64,000 nucleotides of DNA from the NCBI GenBank assembly GCA_018064935.1, contig JAGHUF010000047.1:1-64000 (forward strand), in the 5' to 3' direction. The translations under genes and the position numbers were made by a program. Numbering within the stretch: position 1 is the stretch's first letter; each line of letters begins with the position of its first letter. The DNA is from Candidatus Merdinaster equi (lineage in GTDB: Bacteria; Bacillota; Clostridia; Lachnospirales; Lachnospiraceae). This document shows positions 27,094 through 35,478 of this stretch, in pieces. The notes below the pieces were generated by a model. It was not told where the DNA came from. It did no database searches and was given only the letters and a program-made list of their open reading frames with translations.

Positions 27094-27864
27094 GTGAACT
27101 GGTTAAAACGATCGCTTATTGCTGTATATGTAATTGCAATATTGTTCTTGGCAAAGCTGGTATTCTCCATGGCTTTCAATGAGTATATAGTGGACCGCTA
27201 TAAAAAGGGTGATTACTCTGTGAATGCGACCCTTCTCACTTATTTGAACTGGCCAGAACCAGAGGTTGCCCTGTACAATAATGCGCAGCTGTATTACAGA
27301 AGATGTCAGTATCCTGAAGCAATAGAATCATATCAGCAGGCTTTGGATTTGAATCTGGCTGAGGGAAAAGATTGTGATACAAGAATAGGATTGGCGCTAT
27401 CCATGATAATGAATCTGGGTGACGATTATGCTCTTATTGAGAATATTGATAACTCAATTCAGGTTCTTGAGCAGGCGAGGGATATTCTGCTTGCAAATGG
27501 TTGTGCGACAGATGAAGACGATGGACATCATGAGGAAGCCCAGACTCTTAAAAATGAAATTGATAAACTGATTGAGGAGCTCAAACAGCAACAGCAGGAG
27601 CAGCAGAATCAGGATCAAAATCAGGACCAGAACCAGGATCAGAACCAGGATCAGAATCAGGACCAAAATCAGGATCAGAACCAGGACCAAGATCAGAACC
27701 AGGACCAGCAGCAGAGCCAGGAAGATCAGAAGGAGCAGCAGCTCAAAGATCAGCTCCAGGAGAATCAGGGCGAGGCTTATCAGCAGAGACAGCAGGAACA
27801 GCAGCAGGTTGATGAATGGGAGAATGAAGGCGGCGGTGGCGGCTCCTATGGCAAGATTTGGTAA
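27094..27864 (+). CDS. TPR protein with Gln/Asn/Asp repeat tail (BatC-like)
   Basis: 256 residues from GTG 27094, placed 8 bases after AAGGG; the GTG at 27085 overlaps that site. One N-terminal membrane helix (about 6-26) is followed by a TPR-like pair (ALYNNAQLYYRRCQYPEAIE, then SYQQALDLNLAEG). Residues 165-215 are a low-complexity run of NQDQ units. A Gln/Glu-rich helix and a C-terminal WENEGGGGG tail end the protein. Bat operons usually close with a TPR protein of this kind. The repeat encodes a flexible, charged linker. Confidence 0.75.
   Translation: MNWLKRSLIAVYVIAILFLAKLVFSMAFNEYIVDRYKKGDYSVNATLLTYLNWPEPEVALYNNAQLYYRRCQYPEAIESYQQALDLNLAEGKDCDTRIGLALSMIMNLGDDYALIENIDNSIQVLEQARDILLANGCATDEDDGHHEEAQTLKNEIDKLIEELKQQQQEQQNQDQNQDQNQDQNQDQNQDQNQDQNQDQDQNQDQQQSQEDQKEQQLKDQLQENQGEAYQQRQQEQQQVDEWENEGGGGGSYGKIW
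27602..27712 (+). repeat. 12-base tandem repeat coding for NQDQ units
   Basis: About nine copies of a 12-base unit (AATCAGGATCAG and near variants with AAC, GAC or CAA) lie inside the TPR protein gene. Variation is mostly synonymous. Copy number could change by slippage or recombination without breaking the frame. It produces misleading Val/Leu/Ile- and Arg-rich ORFs in the other frames. Confidence 0.9.
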
Positions 27865-27893
27865 AGCGAATTAGAAAAGGGTGAAAAGCAAAA

Positions 27894-29381
27894 ATGAGAA
27901 TTGGATTTGATAATGATAAATATTTGAAGATTCAGTCAGAGCATATTCGTGAAAGAATTGCAAAATTCGGTGGAAAGCTGTATCTGGAGTTTGGAGGAAA
28001 GCTCTTTGACGATTACCATGCATCAAGAGTGCTTCCAGGATTTCAGCCGGATTCTAAGCTTAAGATGCTTATGCAGCTTAAGGATCAGGCTGAAATAGTA
28101 ATTGTAATTAGTGCAGCTGCTATAGCAAATAACAAGATGCGTGGAGATATTGGAATCACATATGAAGAGGATGTTCTCCGCCTTATGGATGCATTTCAAG
28201 CATGTGGGCTGTATGTGGGTTCTGTATGTATTACACAGTATTCAGGAGAGGCAGCAGCAGATCATTTCCGTCAGCGCCTTACAGACCTCGGAGTGAAATC
28301 ATATTATCACTACATCATCGATGGATATCCGAGTAATATTGAGAAAATTGTCAGCGATGAAGGATATGGCAAAAACGATTATATTGAGACGACAAGACCG
28401 CTGGTTGTAGTAACTGCGCCTGGACCAGGAAGTGGAAAAATGGCCACCTGTCTGTCACAGCTGTATCATGAATATAAGCATGGTGTGAAAGCAGGTTACG
28501 CAAAATTCGAGACCTTCCCGATATGGAATATTCCACTTAAGCATCCGGTTAATGTTGCATATGAAGCAGCAACCGCAGATCTTAACGATGTTAATATGAT
28601 TGATCCTTTTCATCTTGAAGCGTATGGAGAGACAACAATCAACTATAACCGTGATATTGAGATATATCCAGTTTTGGATGCAATGTTCACCAAAATTCTG
28701 GGGACAAATCCTTACAAGTCACCAACTGACATGGGTGTCAACATGGCGGGCAAATGTATAATCGATGATGACGCTTGTAAGGAGGCATCAAATCAAGAAA
28801 TAATTCGAAGATATTATAGTGAGGAATGCAGCTTAAAGAGAGGAAGAGGTTCCAAGGAATCGCTCATGAAGCTTCAGCTTCTTATGAAGCAGGCAGGACT
28901 CACACTTGAAGACAGACCAGTTGTAAAGGCAGCTCTTGAGAGAGAGAAAGAAACTGGAGGACAGCCTGCGGCTGCAATTGAGCTTCCAAATGGAAAGATT
29001 GTAACTGGAAAAACAACAGACCTTCTTGGTGCGTCTGCAGCAGCAATACTGAATGCACTTAAAGAGCTTGCAGGAATAGATCATGAGACACATATGATTT
29101 CTCCTGAGGCAATTAAGCCCATTCAGTCACTTAAAACACAGTATCTTCAGAGTAAGAATCCAAGACTTCATACGGATGAGGTATTAATTGCATTATCACT
29201 TAGTTCTAATACAGATGAAGCGGCAAAGAGAGCAATGGATGCCATACCACTATTAAGAGGATGTGAGGTTCATACATCTGTACTGATATCAGCAGTAGAT
29301 GAGAATACCTTCAAAAAGCTGGGACTTAGATTAACCTCTGAGCCTAGATATGAAACTAATAAAAAGTTCCACGTAAATTAA
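27894..29381 (+). CDS. DUF1846 family protein
   Basis: 495 residues, near the usual length for DUF1846. The family is conserved in Firmicutes and its function is not established. Characteristic segments are LYLEFGGKLFDDYHASRVLP near the N-terminus, the GPGSGKMATCLSQLYHEY loop (about residues 178-195), which looks like a phosphate-binding loop, and FEKIWNxPL-like FETFPIWNIPLKHPVN. No membrane helix is present. It lies 29 bases after the Bat operon and may be read through from it; GH31 follows 25 bases later. Confidence 0.88.
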   Translation: MRIGFDNDKYLKIQSEHIRERIAKFGGKLYLEFGGKLFDDYHASRVLPGFQPDSKLKMLMQLKDQAEIVIVISAAAIANNKMRGDIGITYEEDVLRLMDAFQACGLYVGSVCITQYSGEAAADHFRQRLTDLGVKSYYHYIIDGYPSNIEKIVSDEGYGKNDYIETTRPLVVVTAPGPGSGKMATCLSQLYHEYKHGVKAGYAKFETFPIWNIPLKHPVNVAYEAATADLNDVNMIDPFHLEAYGETTINYNRDIEIYPVLDAMFTKILGTNPYKSPTDMGVNMAGKCIIDDDACKEASNQEIIRRYYSEECSLKRGRGSKESLMKLQLLMKQAGLTLEDRPVVKAALEREKETGGQPAAAIELPNGKIVTGKTTDLLGASAAAILNALKELAGIDHETHMISPEAIKPIQSLKTQYLQSKNPRLHTDEVLIALSLSSNTDEAAKRAMDAIPLLRGCEVHTSVLISAVDENTFKKLGLRLTSEPRYETNKKFHVN

Positions 29382-29406
29382 TTTGTAAAAAATAAGGGGT
29401 TACAGA

Positions 29407-31434
29407 ATGAAATTTGTTAATGAGAATGGCGCACTTGTTTTCTATCATCAGGGAGAGACAGTGCGAGTTGAAGCATGGGGTAAAGACTCACTTCGTGTTC
29501 GTTCAACAATGCTTCAGGAATTCACTAATTGTGATTGGGCTTTGACAGAAAAGCCAGATGTTACTCAGGGAAAAGTGGAAACCTTTTTCAGAGATAACTG
29601 GGTTGGTGATGGAACGATTAATCAGGTTGAATATGCTTCTATTACAAACGGAAGAATACGCTGTGAAGTAAACTTTGTCGGTGTAATGTCTTTTTTCCGC
29701 GATGATAAATTAATCCTTCGCGAGTATTATCGTTCATATGGAGGAACGATATCAAAGTGCAGTAGATGTCTTAAGATTATCAACCGCGAGTGGAAAGGTG
29801 TAATTGGTGGAACAGGCTTCAAGCTCAGTGTGAAGTTCGACGAGAATCCTGGTGAAAAGATTTACGGAATGGGTCAGTATCAGCAGCCATATCTGGATCT
29901 CAAGGGCAATGTGCTTGAGCTGGCGCAGAGAAATTCTCAGATTTCAGTTCCATTTATGATTTCTTCGCTTGGCTACGGACTCTTATGGAATAACCCTGCA
30001 GTAGGTCGAGTAAGCTTTGCAAAGAGCTTCACTGAGTGGGTTGCAGAGAGTACCCGAGTGATGGATTACTGGATTACTGCCGGCGAGAATCCAAAGGAGA
30101 TTCTTAAGTCATATACAGCTGTGGCCGGTCGTGCACCAAAATTCCCTGAGGATTTGATGGGATTATGGCAGTGCAAGCTCCGTTACAGAACACAGGATGA
30201 AGTTCTTGAGGTTGCTCGTGCATATCAGAAGGAAGGAATTAAGATTGATCAGATAGTTATCGATTTCTTCCACTGGACAGTTCAGGGCGATTGGAAGTTT
30301 GACAGCAAGTATTGGCCTGATCCTAAGGCAATGGTTGATGAGCTTCATTCAATGGGAATCAAGGTAATTGTTTCGGTATGGCCTTCAGTTGATAGAAAGA
30401 GTGAAAACTTCTATCCAATGATGGAGGAGGGATTGCTCATCAGAACAGAGAGAGGTGCTGCGCAGACTTATGATTACCAGGGAGACTGTGTAGAAATCGA
30501 TCCATTCAATCCAAAGACAAGAGAATATGTTTGGAATGTCTGCAAAAAGAATTATTATGACTACGGAATCGATGCTTTCTGGCTTGATAATTCAGAGCCT
30601 GATTATGGGGTATATGATTTCGAGAATTACAGATATTCAGTTGGACCAGCACTTGAAGTGTCAAATATGTATCCACAGATGTACAGCCGAGTATTCTACG
30701 ACAAGATGAAAGAAGAAAAAGACGGAGTGGTTGTCAATCTTCTCCGCTGTGCATGGGCAGGAAGCCAGAAATACGGAAATGTAGTTTGGTCAGGTGATGT
30801 ACCAAGTACCTTTGAATCCTTCTATGAGCAGGTTCAGGCCGGACTCAATATGGGTCTTGCAGGAATCCCTTGGTGGACAACAGATATCGGCGGATTCATG
30901 ACTGATGACGTGAATGATCCGGATTTCAGACAACTCCTTATCAGATGGTATCAGTTTGCGGTATATTCGGCAGTGCTTCGTATGCATGGAGACAGAGGAC
31001 CTTACAATATTCCACCTCTTGACACAAGAGACTGGGGTGGCGGCTATCTTCATACAGGTCAGCCAAACGAGCTGTGGAGCTATGGTGAGGACAATTACAA
31101 GATCATGAGAAAATACTACGATGTACGTATTTCAATGCATGATTATATCAAGTCGCTGTATGATGAGGCATCTAGCAATGGCTCTCCACTTATAAGAACC
31201 ATGTTCTATGAATTCCCTGAAGATGAAAAATGCTGGGATCTTCAGGATCAGTACATGTTCGGTGATAAATATCTGTGTGCTCCTATTTTTGAGCTCAACT
31301 GCTATGAGAGAACAGTATATCTGCCAAAGGGTGCGAAGTGGAAGCTTACCAGTACCGGTGAAGTATTTGATGGTGGACAGTGTGTAAAGGTAGACGCGCC
31401 AATCGAGTACATGCCAGTATTTGAGAAGAATTAA
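29407..31434 (+). CDS. GH31 alpha-xylosidase/alpha-glucosidase-like enzyme
   Basis: 675 residues, no signal peptide, so probably cytoplasmic. It removes alpha-linked xylose or glucose from the non-reducing ends of imported oligosaccharides. The GH31 barrel shows DFFHWTVQGDWKF, the nucleophile region WLDNSEPDYG and the acid/base region WSGDVPSTFESF, then GIPWWTTDIGGF. The N-terminal beta domain and QYQQPYL loop resemble the YicI-type alpha-xylosidases more than the alpha-glucosidases, but this is a judgement by eye. GAATTC-type spacing and a weak GGGGTTA site precede the ATG. It ends at a bidirectional terminator. Confidence 0.88.
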   Translation: MKFVNENGALVFYHQGETVRVEAWGKDSLRVRSTMLQEFTNCDWALTEKPDVTQGKVETFFRDNWVGDGTINQVEYASITNGRIRCEVNFVGVMSFFRDDKLILREYYRSYGGTISKCSRCLKIINREWKGVIGGTGFKLSVKFDENPGEKIYGMGQYQQPYLDLKGNVLELAQRNSQISVPFMISSLGYGLLWNNPAVGRVSFAKSFTEWVAESTRVMDYWITAGENPKEILKSYTAVAGRAPKFPEDLMGLWQCKLRYRTQDEVLEVARAYQKEGIKIDQIVIDFFHWTVQGDWKFDSKYWPDPKAMVDELHSMGIKVIVSVWPSVDRKSENFYPMMEEGLLIRTERGAAQTYDYQGDCVEIDPFNPKTREYVWNVCKKNYYDYGIDAFWLDNSEPDYGVYDFENYRYSVGPALEVSNMYPQMYSRVFYDKMKEEKDGVVVNLLRCAWAGSQKYGNVVWSGDVPSTFESFYEQVQAGLNMGLAGIPWWTTDIGGFMTDDVNDPDFRQLLIRWYQFAVYSAVLRMHGDRGPYNIPPLDTRDWGGGYLHTGQPNELWSYGEDNYKIMRKYYDVRISMHDYIKSLYDEASSNGSPLIRTMFYEFPEDEKCWDLQDQYMFGDKYLCAPIFELNCYERTVYLPKGAKWKLTSTGEVFDGGQCVKVDAPIEYMPVFEKN

Positions 31435-31454
31435 GTGAGCTAAAAAGAACTAAG

Positions 31455-31502
31455 AAAAACCGTCTCAGACATCTTGTTTAACAGGGTGTTTGAGGCGGTT
31501 TT
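31455..31502. terminator. Bidirectional terminator between GH31 and the TPR-like gene
   Basis: AAAACCGTCTCAGACA pairs with TGTTTGAGGCGGTTTT (two G-T pairs), with A and T runs on both sides so that it can act on either strand. It overlaps the stop codon of the convergent minus-strand gene. Confidence 0.85.
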
Positions 31503-32121
31503 AAATTGTATCAATCGTAGATTGGATATTTTTTATTATAGAATCCTTAAGAGGTGTGTGAATCGATTCTGCTTTTTCTAATAATTGTTCGAGACTGGCT
31601 TTGTCTTTGCGGGCAGAATACATAGTCGCTAGTTCCTTGTATGTTCCCGACACATCCGTGCCAATTGATACCGCATACTCGAAAACACGTTGAGCATCAT
31701 CAAGTCTGTCTCTCTTAATTAGCAGCATTCCCCATTTTTGAAGAGATCTGGCGAGGAGAGTATAGTTCTGATCGTAGATTGTCAGCTGGTTGATATTGGC
31801 GGCGCCGTACTCAAGCTTAAGATCTGTATTTGTTTTGCCTGTAAAATTAACAGTTTTGCGTGAGCCGTCCGAGAAGGTAAGCAGAAGCGTTTCCACTTCG
31901 AGCAGTTCTTCATCATCCTGAGGGTTAATAAACGGAAGGTCGTTTTTAGGAAGAATAACAAAAGGAAGATTATCAAGTGAAACTGCTTCTGTTTCATTGG
32001 CAGCTTTTTCTCTTGCCCAGAAATCTTCAGTTGGTTTTTGGTCCTTTTTTTTCACTCTTAATCGTACGATTGTAAGCCATATGCCGAAGAGTACAAAAGT
32101 TGCAAAGAATGGTAAATTCAT
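31501..32121 (-). CDS. Membrane-anchored protein with TPR-like C-terminus
   Basis: 206 residues, not assigned to a named family. An N-terminal membrane helix (about residues 3-20) is followed by a charged linker (about 23-75), a small beta region and a helical C-terminus resembling two TPRs (LLARSLQKWGMLLIKRDRLD and DAQRVFEYAVSIG, then YKELATMYSARKD). On the minus strand AAAAGGA stands 7 bases before the ATG. It is divergent from the small peptide and VanW genes and convergent with GH31. Confidence 0.65.
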   Translation of the reverse strand: MNLPFFATFVLFGIWLTIVRLRVKKKDQKPTEDFWAREKAANETEAVSLDNLPFVILPKNDLPFINPQDDEELLEVETLLLTFSDGSRKTVNFTGKTNTDLKLEYGAANINQLTIYDQNYTLLARSLQKWGMLLIKRDRLDDAQRVFEYAVSIGTDVSGTYKELATMYSARKDKASLEQLLEKAESIHTPLKDSIIKNIQSTIDTI

Positions 32122-32156
32122 CTATAATTCCTTTTGATAGTTAGACGGAGGTAGAT

Positions 32157-32264
32157 ATGTTCAACTTCTATAGTAAAAAAAATAAGAAAATCATAACTGC
32201 AGTTATCATCACAATCTTGGTAATTGCAATGGTTGTACCAACAGTATTATACGCGATTCAGTAG
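32157..32264 (+). CDS. 35-residue membrane peptide upstream of the VanW-family gene
   Basis: Too short for the ORF track. A CGGAGG ribosome site lies 6 bases before ATG 32157. The peptide starts MFNFYSKKNKK, a basic cytoplasmic end, and continues as one hydrophobic helix (IITAVIITILVIAMVVPTVL) before stopping at 32262. The VanW-family gene starts 13 bases later, so the two are probably co-transcribed. No family is recognised; the strong ribosome site and basic-then-hydrophobic layout favour a real small membrane protein. Confidence 0.6.
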   Translation: MFNFYSKKNKKIITAVIITILVIAMVVPTVLYAIQ

Positions 32265-32277
32265 AAATAGGGAAGTT

Positions 32278-33888
32278 ATGAAGAGACTAGTTAATAAGCT
32301 GACACTGATGTCATTCGTTGCGCTTCTTATCGTGACAGCATCAATGGCGTTTGTTTCAAACCAGGCGAATGCTCAGGGTGAAGGAAGCGTTGTATATACT
32401 GGTACTATCGCCCAGCGTGGAAGAGAGATTCCTTCAGGAGTATACGCTGGACACATTGATATATCAGGAATGAATGACTCTGAAATAAAGAGTGCAGTTG
32501 AAGAATATGTAAATACGAGAAGTCAGTCTATTCTTGTGTTCACAGATGCTGAGGGAAATGGATATGAAATCCCTGTAAACTCTCTAAATCTGTGCTGGAC
32601 TAATTCACAGATAGCTGATGAGGCGGGAGGGCTTCTCGAGAACGAGAATGCTCTTGAAAGATATATCTCAAGGACAGACTTAAATAGAACTCACAAGGTT
32701 TATAGTATTGATCTGAGTTATGATAATACTGCCCTTAAAACACAGCTTGAAGAAATAGCTGCAAACCTTGCGTCTGAGTATACGAATGCAACGCTCACAC
32801 GTGAGAATGGAGAATTTGTTGTTGTTCCAGGCGAAGCAGGCTATGGAATGGATGTGGATTCTACAATAATTAACGTAGATGAGGTTCTTTTAGGTGGTGC
32901 TAATACTCAACTTATCTCGGTTGATTTGGCTATGGGTATTGTTGAACCAGACTGGAGTGAATCTGATCTGGCCAAGGTTAAGGATCTCCTTGGCACTTTT
33001 ACGACAAGCTACAAGTCGTCTGGTTCATCAAGATGTAGCAATATAGCAAATGCGTGCTCCAAGGTAAATGGTACCGTGCTCATGCCAGGTGAGGAATTCT
33101 CTACTCTTGCGACGATCACTCCTTTTACCATAGCGAATGGATATAAGGAAGCTGGTTCGTATGCTGGCGGAAAAGTCGTCCAGTCTATTGGAGGAGGTAT
33201 CTGTCAGGTATCTTCTACGCTTTATAATGCAGTTCTTTTGTCTGAACTTGAAGTAACAAACAGAAGAAACCATGCGATGATGGTCGACTATGTTAAGGTT
33301 GGAATGGATGCAACGGTTTCTAACGATTCCGGAGTTGACTTTACATTTGTAAACAGTACAAATTATCCAATTTATATAGAAGGATTCACTGAGGGAAAAA
33401 CAATCACAATCAGCATTTATGGTGTTGAGGAGAGAAGTGAGTCACATCAGGTGAGCTATGAAACAACTATAGTATCAAAAACGCCTCCTGAGGGAGAAAA
33501 GTGTTATGCGGATCCTTCTCAGCCTGCGGGATATATAGAGACTCAGCCGGCTCATACTGGATATGAAGCAGATGTCTATAAGATTATTACTGAGGATGGG
33601 GTGGAAGTATCCAGAGAACTCATGACTCATAGTAAATATAAAAAGACTGACAAGTATGCGATTGTGGGAACGGCAACGAATAACCCTGTTGTATATAATG
33701 CCCTTATGAATGCAATTGCGACAAATAGTATTGGAACGGTAAGGAGTGTAATTAAGCAGCTTCAGGCTGGAACATATACCCAGCCGACACCTGTACCGGT
33801 TGCACCTGTGATTGATCCGGCAACAATTCCGCCAGTCGATCCGGCAGTTGTACCAGCCGTGCCAGTAAGTCCTGATACACCAGGATGA
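32278..33888 (+). CDS. VanW-family exported protein
   Basis: 536 residues from ATG 32278 (MKRLVNKLTLMSFVA), chosen over the track's 32224, which lies inside the preceding small gene. A signal peptide or anchor (about 1-30) ends near NQANAQG. Two peptidoglycan-binding-like (PG_binding_4 type) repeats follow. The VanW domain is at about 235-375 (RCSNIANACSKVNGTVLMPG, ANGYKEAGSYAGGKVVQSIG, GGGICQVSSTLYNAVLLS, RNHAMMVDYVKVGMDATVS). A beta segment and a Pro/Val-rich tail finish it. The family is linked to the cell wall, and some members appear in vancomycin-resistance clusters; the function of this one is unknown. Confidence 0.88.
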   Translation: MKRLVNKLTLMSFVALLIVTASMAFVSNQANAQGEGSVVYTGTIAQRGREIPSGVYAGHIDISGMNDSEIKSAVEEYVNTRSQSILVFTDAEGNGYEIPVNSLNLCWTNSQIADEAGGLLENENALERYISRTDLNRTHKVYSIDLSYDNTALKTQLEEIAANLASEYTNATLTRENGEFVVVPGEAGYGMDVDSTIINVDEVLLGGANTQLISVDLAMGIVEPDWSESDLAKVKDLLGTFTTSYKSSGSSRCSNIANACSKVNGTVLMPGEEFSTLATITPFTIANGYKEAGSYAGGKVVQSIGGGICQVSSTLYNAVLLSELEVTNRRNHAMMVDYVKVGMDATVSNDSGVDFTFVNSTNYPIYIEGFTEGKTITISIYGVEERSESHQVSYETTIVSKTPPEGEKCYADPSQPAGYIETQPAHTGYEADVYKIITEDGVEVSRELMTHSKYKKTDKYAIVGTATNNPVVYNALMNAIATNSIGTVRSVIKQLQAGTYTQPTPVPVAPVIDPATIPPVDPAVVPAVPVSPDTPG

Positions 33889-33968
33889 TAATTTTTTGAA
33901 AATAGATTTTCAAACTGTATTGATGATTTTGGTTCAGCAAGCTGATTGAAATCATTTTGGAGCAAAAT

Positions 33969-34943
33969 ATGAAAGCAGGCAAATTACCGGAGAATATTCT
34001 TCTCCGATCTGTGATTAAGCCGGTACATAAGACAGAAACCGGAAATATGATAAGCAGCGCAGGAGTAGGGGAAGACTGCGCTGTTTTCATGTCCGAAAAC
34101 GATACAAATACGGTCACATCTATTAATACAACGGTGCTTGTCAACGATGGAATGCCAACAGTTTCACTACTGGGAGCTATCAATTCTGTCGCGGCAGGAG
34201 GAGCAAAACCAAGGGCGGCACTCATTTCACTGGTTCTTCCAGTATCGTCAAATGAGAGATGCCTGAAGGATATAATGAATGAACTCATTGGTGCGGCAAA
34301 AATGCTGGGTGTCGATATTGCAGGTGGACATACAGAGAGTTCAAAAAGTGTGCAAAATCCAATTCTTACAATTACTGCAATTGGTGAAAGAGCAAAGGCT
34401 AGTAGTATTAGAAAGGCCAGACCTGGGGATACTCTTTTGGTGACGAAGGACATAGGTCTAGCGGGATCTTATATTATTGCAAGAAATCAGAGGCAGAAGC
34501 TATTGGACAGATATCCTGCTTCTTTTATAGATGAGGCGCTTTTGACCAAAAATCATCTTAGTGTTGTCCCAGAGGCTGCAGTCGCCGCCTCGTCCGGTGA
34601 CATAGCTATGCATGACGCATCTCATGGTGGAATATACACAGCAATGTGGGAGATGGCTGAGGCAGCAGGTGCCGGACTTGATATTGAACTTGAAAGGATT
34701 CCAATCAGACAGCAGACAGTCGAAATCTGTGATTATCTTGACTTAAATCCGTATGAACTGTTAGCAGGTGGGAGCCTTCTGATAGCCACAAAGGATTCGC
34801 AGAAGGTGATAGACGAATTAAGCAGGGCAGGTGTTGATGCTGTAGCGGTTGGAAGGTTTACAGAAGGGTCGGACAGAATAATTAGAAATGGTGAAGAAAC
34901 CAGATTCCTTGAACCCTTCCGCGGTGATAATGTTATACTATAA
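33969..34943 (+). CDS. AIR synthase-related protein (HypE/ThiL-like fold)
   Basis: 324 residues from ATG 33969 with GGAG six bases upstream. N-terminal ATP-binding half: GVGEDCAVF, then LLGAINSVAAGGAKPRAALI and GVDIAGGHTESS. C-terminal half: RPGDTLLVTKDIGLAGSYII, HDASHGGIYTAMWEMAEAAG and LAGGSLLIA. This is the PurM/HypE/ThiL/SelD fold. It lacks the C-terminal Cys that HypE uses for cyanation, and no hydrogenase maturation genes are near, so HypE function is unlikely. It precedes an Lrp-type regulator and an aminotransferase. Confidence 0.78.
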   Translation: MKAGKLPENILLRSVIKPVHKTETGNMISSAGVGEDCAVFMSENDTNTVTSINTTVLVNDGMPTVSLLGAINSVAAGGAKPRAALISLVLPVSSNERCLKDIMNELIGAAKMLGVDIAGGHTESSKSVQNPILTITAIGERAKASSIRKARPGDTLLVTKDIGLAGSYIIARNQRQKLLDRYPASFIDEALLTKNHLSVVPEAAVAASSGDIAMHDASHGGIYTAMWEMAEAAGAGLDIELERIPIRQQTVEICDYLDLNPYELLAGGSLLIATKDSQKVIDELSRAGVDAVAVGRFTEGSDRIIRNGEETRFLEPFRGDNVIL

Positions 34944-34977
34944 AGAGTGAGTTTTGTGCTTAGAAAGGATGCGTAAT

Positions 34978-35478
34978 ATGATGACAGATTCAAATATTCG
35001 TGAAAGAATTCTGGCTGTAATTGAGAAAAACAGTCGTATTGAAATTAATGAGCTTGCAACGGTACTTGGTTTGACAGAAATTACTGTTGCTAATGAGATA
35101 AAGGCACTTGAGGAAGAGGGCGTTATCTGTGGTTACCTTACCATGATAGATTGGGAAAAGACTTCAATTGAGAAGGTTTCAGCCCTTATTGAGGTCAGAG
35201 TTACTCCACAGAGAGGGCAGGGCTTCGATACAATAGCTGAGAGAATATATAAGTACCCCGAGGTAGATGCGGTTTATCTCATTTCTGGTGGTTATGACCT
35301 GCTTGTTTGTATCGAGGGAAAGACACTTAAAGAGGTGTCATCTTTTGTATCACAGAAGCTGTCAACCCAGGAGAGTGTACTCAGTACAGCAACACATTTT
35401 ATTCTTAAGAAATACAAGGATCATGGAATTGATCTTAATAAAGGACTTGAAGACGGAAGGGAGCTGATTACACCATGA
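34978..35478 (+). CDS. Lrp/AsnC family transcriptional regulator
   Basis: 166 residues from ATG 34978. The N-terminal winged helix (INELATVLGLTEITVANEI, then KALEEEGVICGY) binds DNA. The C-terminal RAM/AsnC domain (ALIEVRVTPQRGQGFDTIAE and GGYDLLVCIEG) binds small ligands such as amino acids and forms octamers. Its last codons overlap the aminotransferase start by 4 bases (ATGA), so it probably controls that gene or a nearby amino-acid pathway. Likely self-regulated, as is common in this family. Confidence 0.9.
   Translation: MMTDSNIRERILAVIEKNSRIEINELATVLGLTEITVANEIKALEEEGVICGYLTMIDWEKTSIEKVSALIEVRVTPQRGQGFDTIAERIYKYPEVDAVYLISGGYDLLVCIEGKTLKEVSSFVSQKLSTQESVLSTATHFILKKYKDHGIDLNKGLEDGRELITP

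Noticed and set aside
27454-27874. Val/Leu/Ile-rich minus-strand ORF and Arg-rich plus-strand ORF
   Set aside because: Both are shadows of the CAG/AAT/GAT repeat in the TPR protein gene.
33957-34943. HypE hydrogenase maturation protein
   Set aside because: The C-terminal catalytic Cys is absent and there is no hyp or hydrogenase gene nearby.
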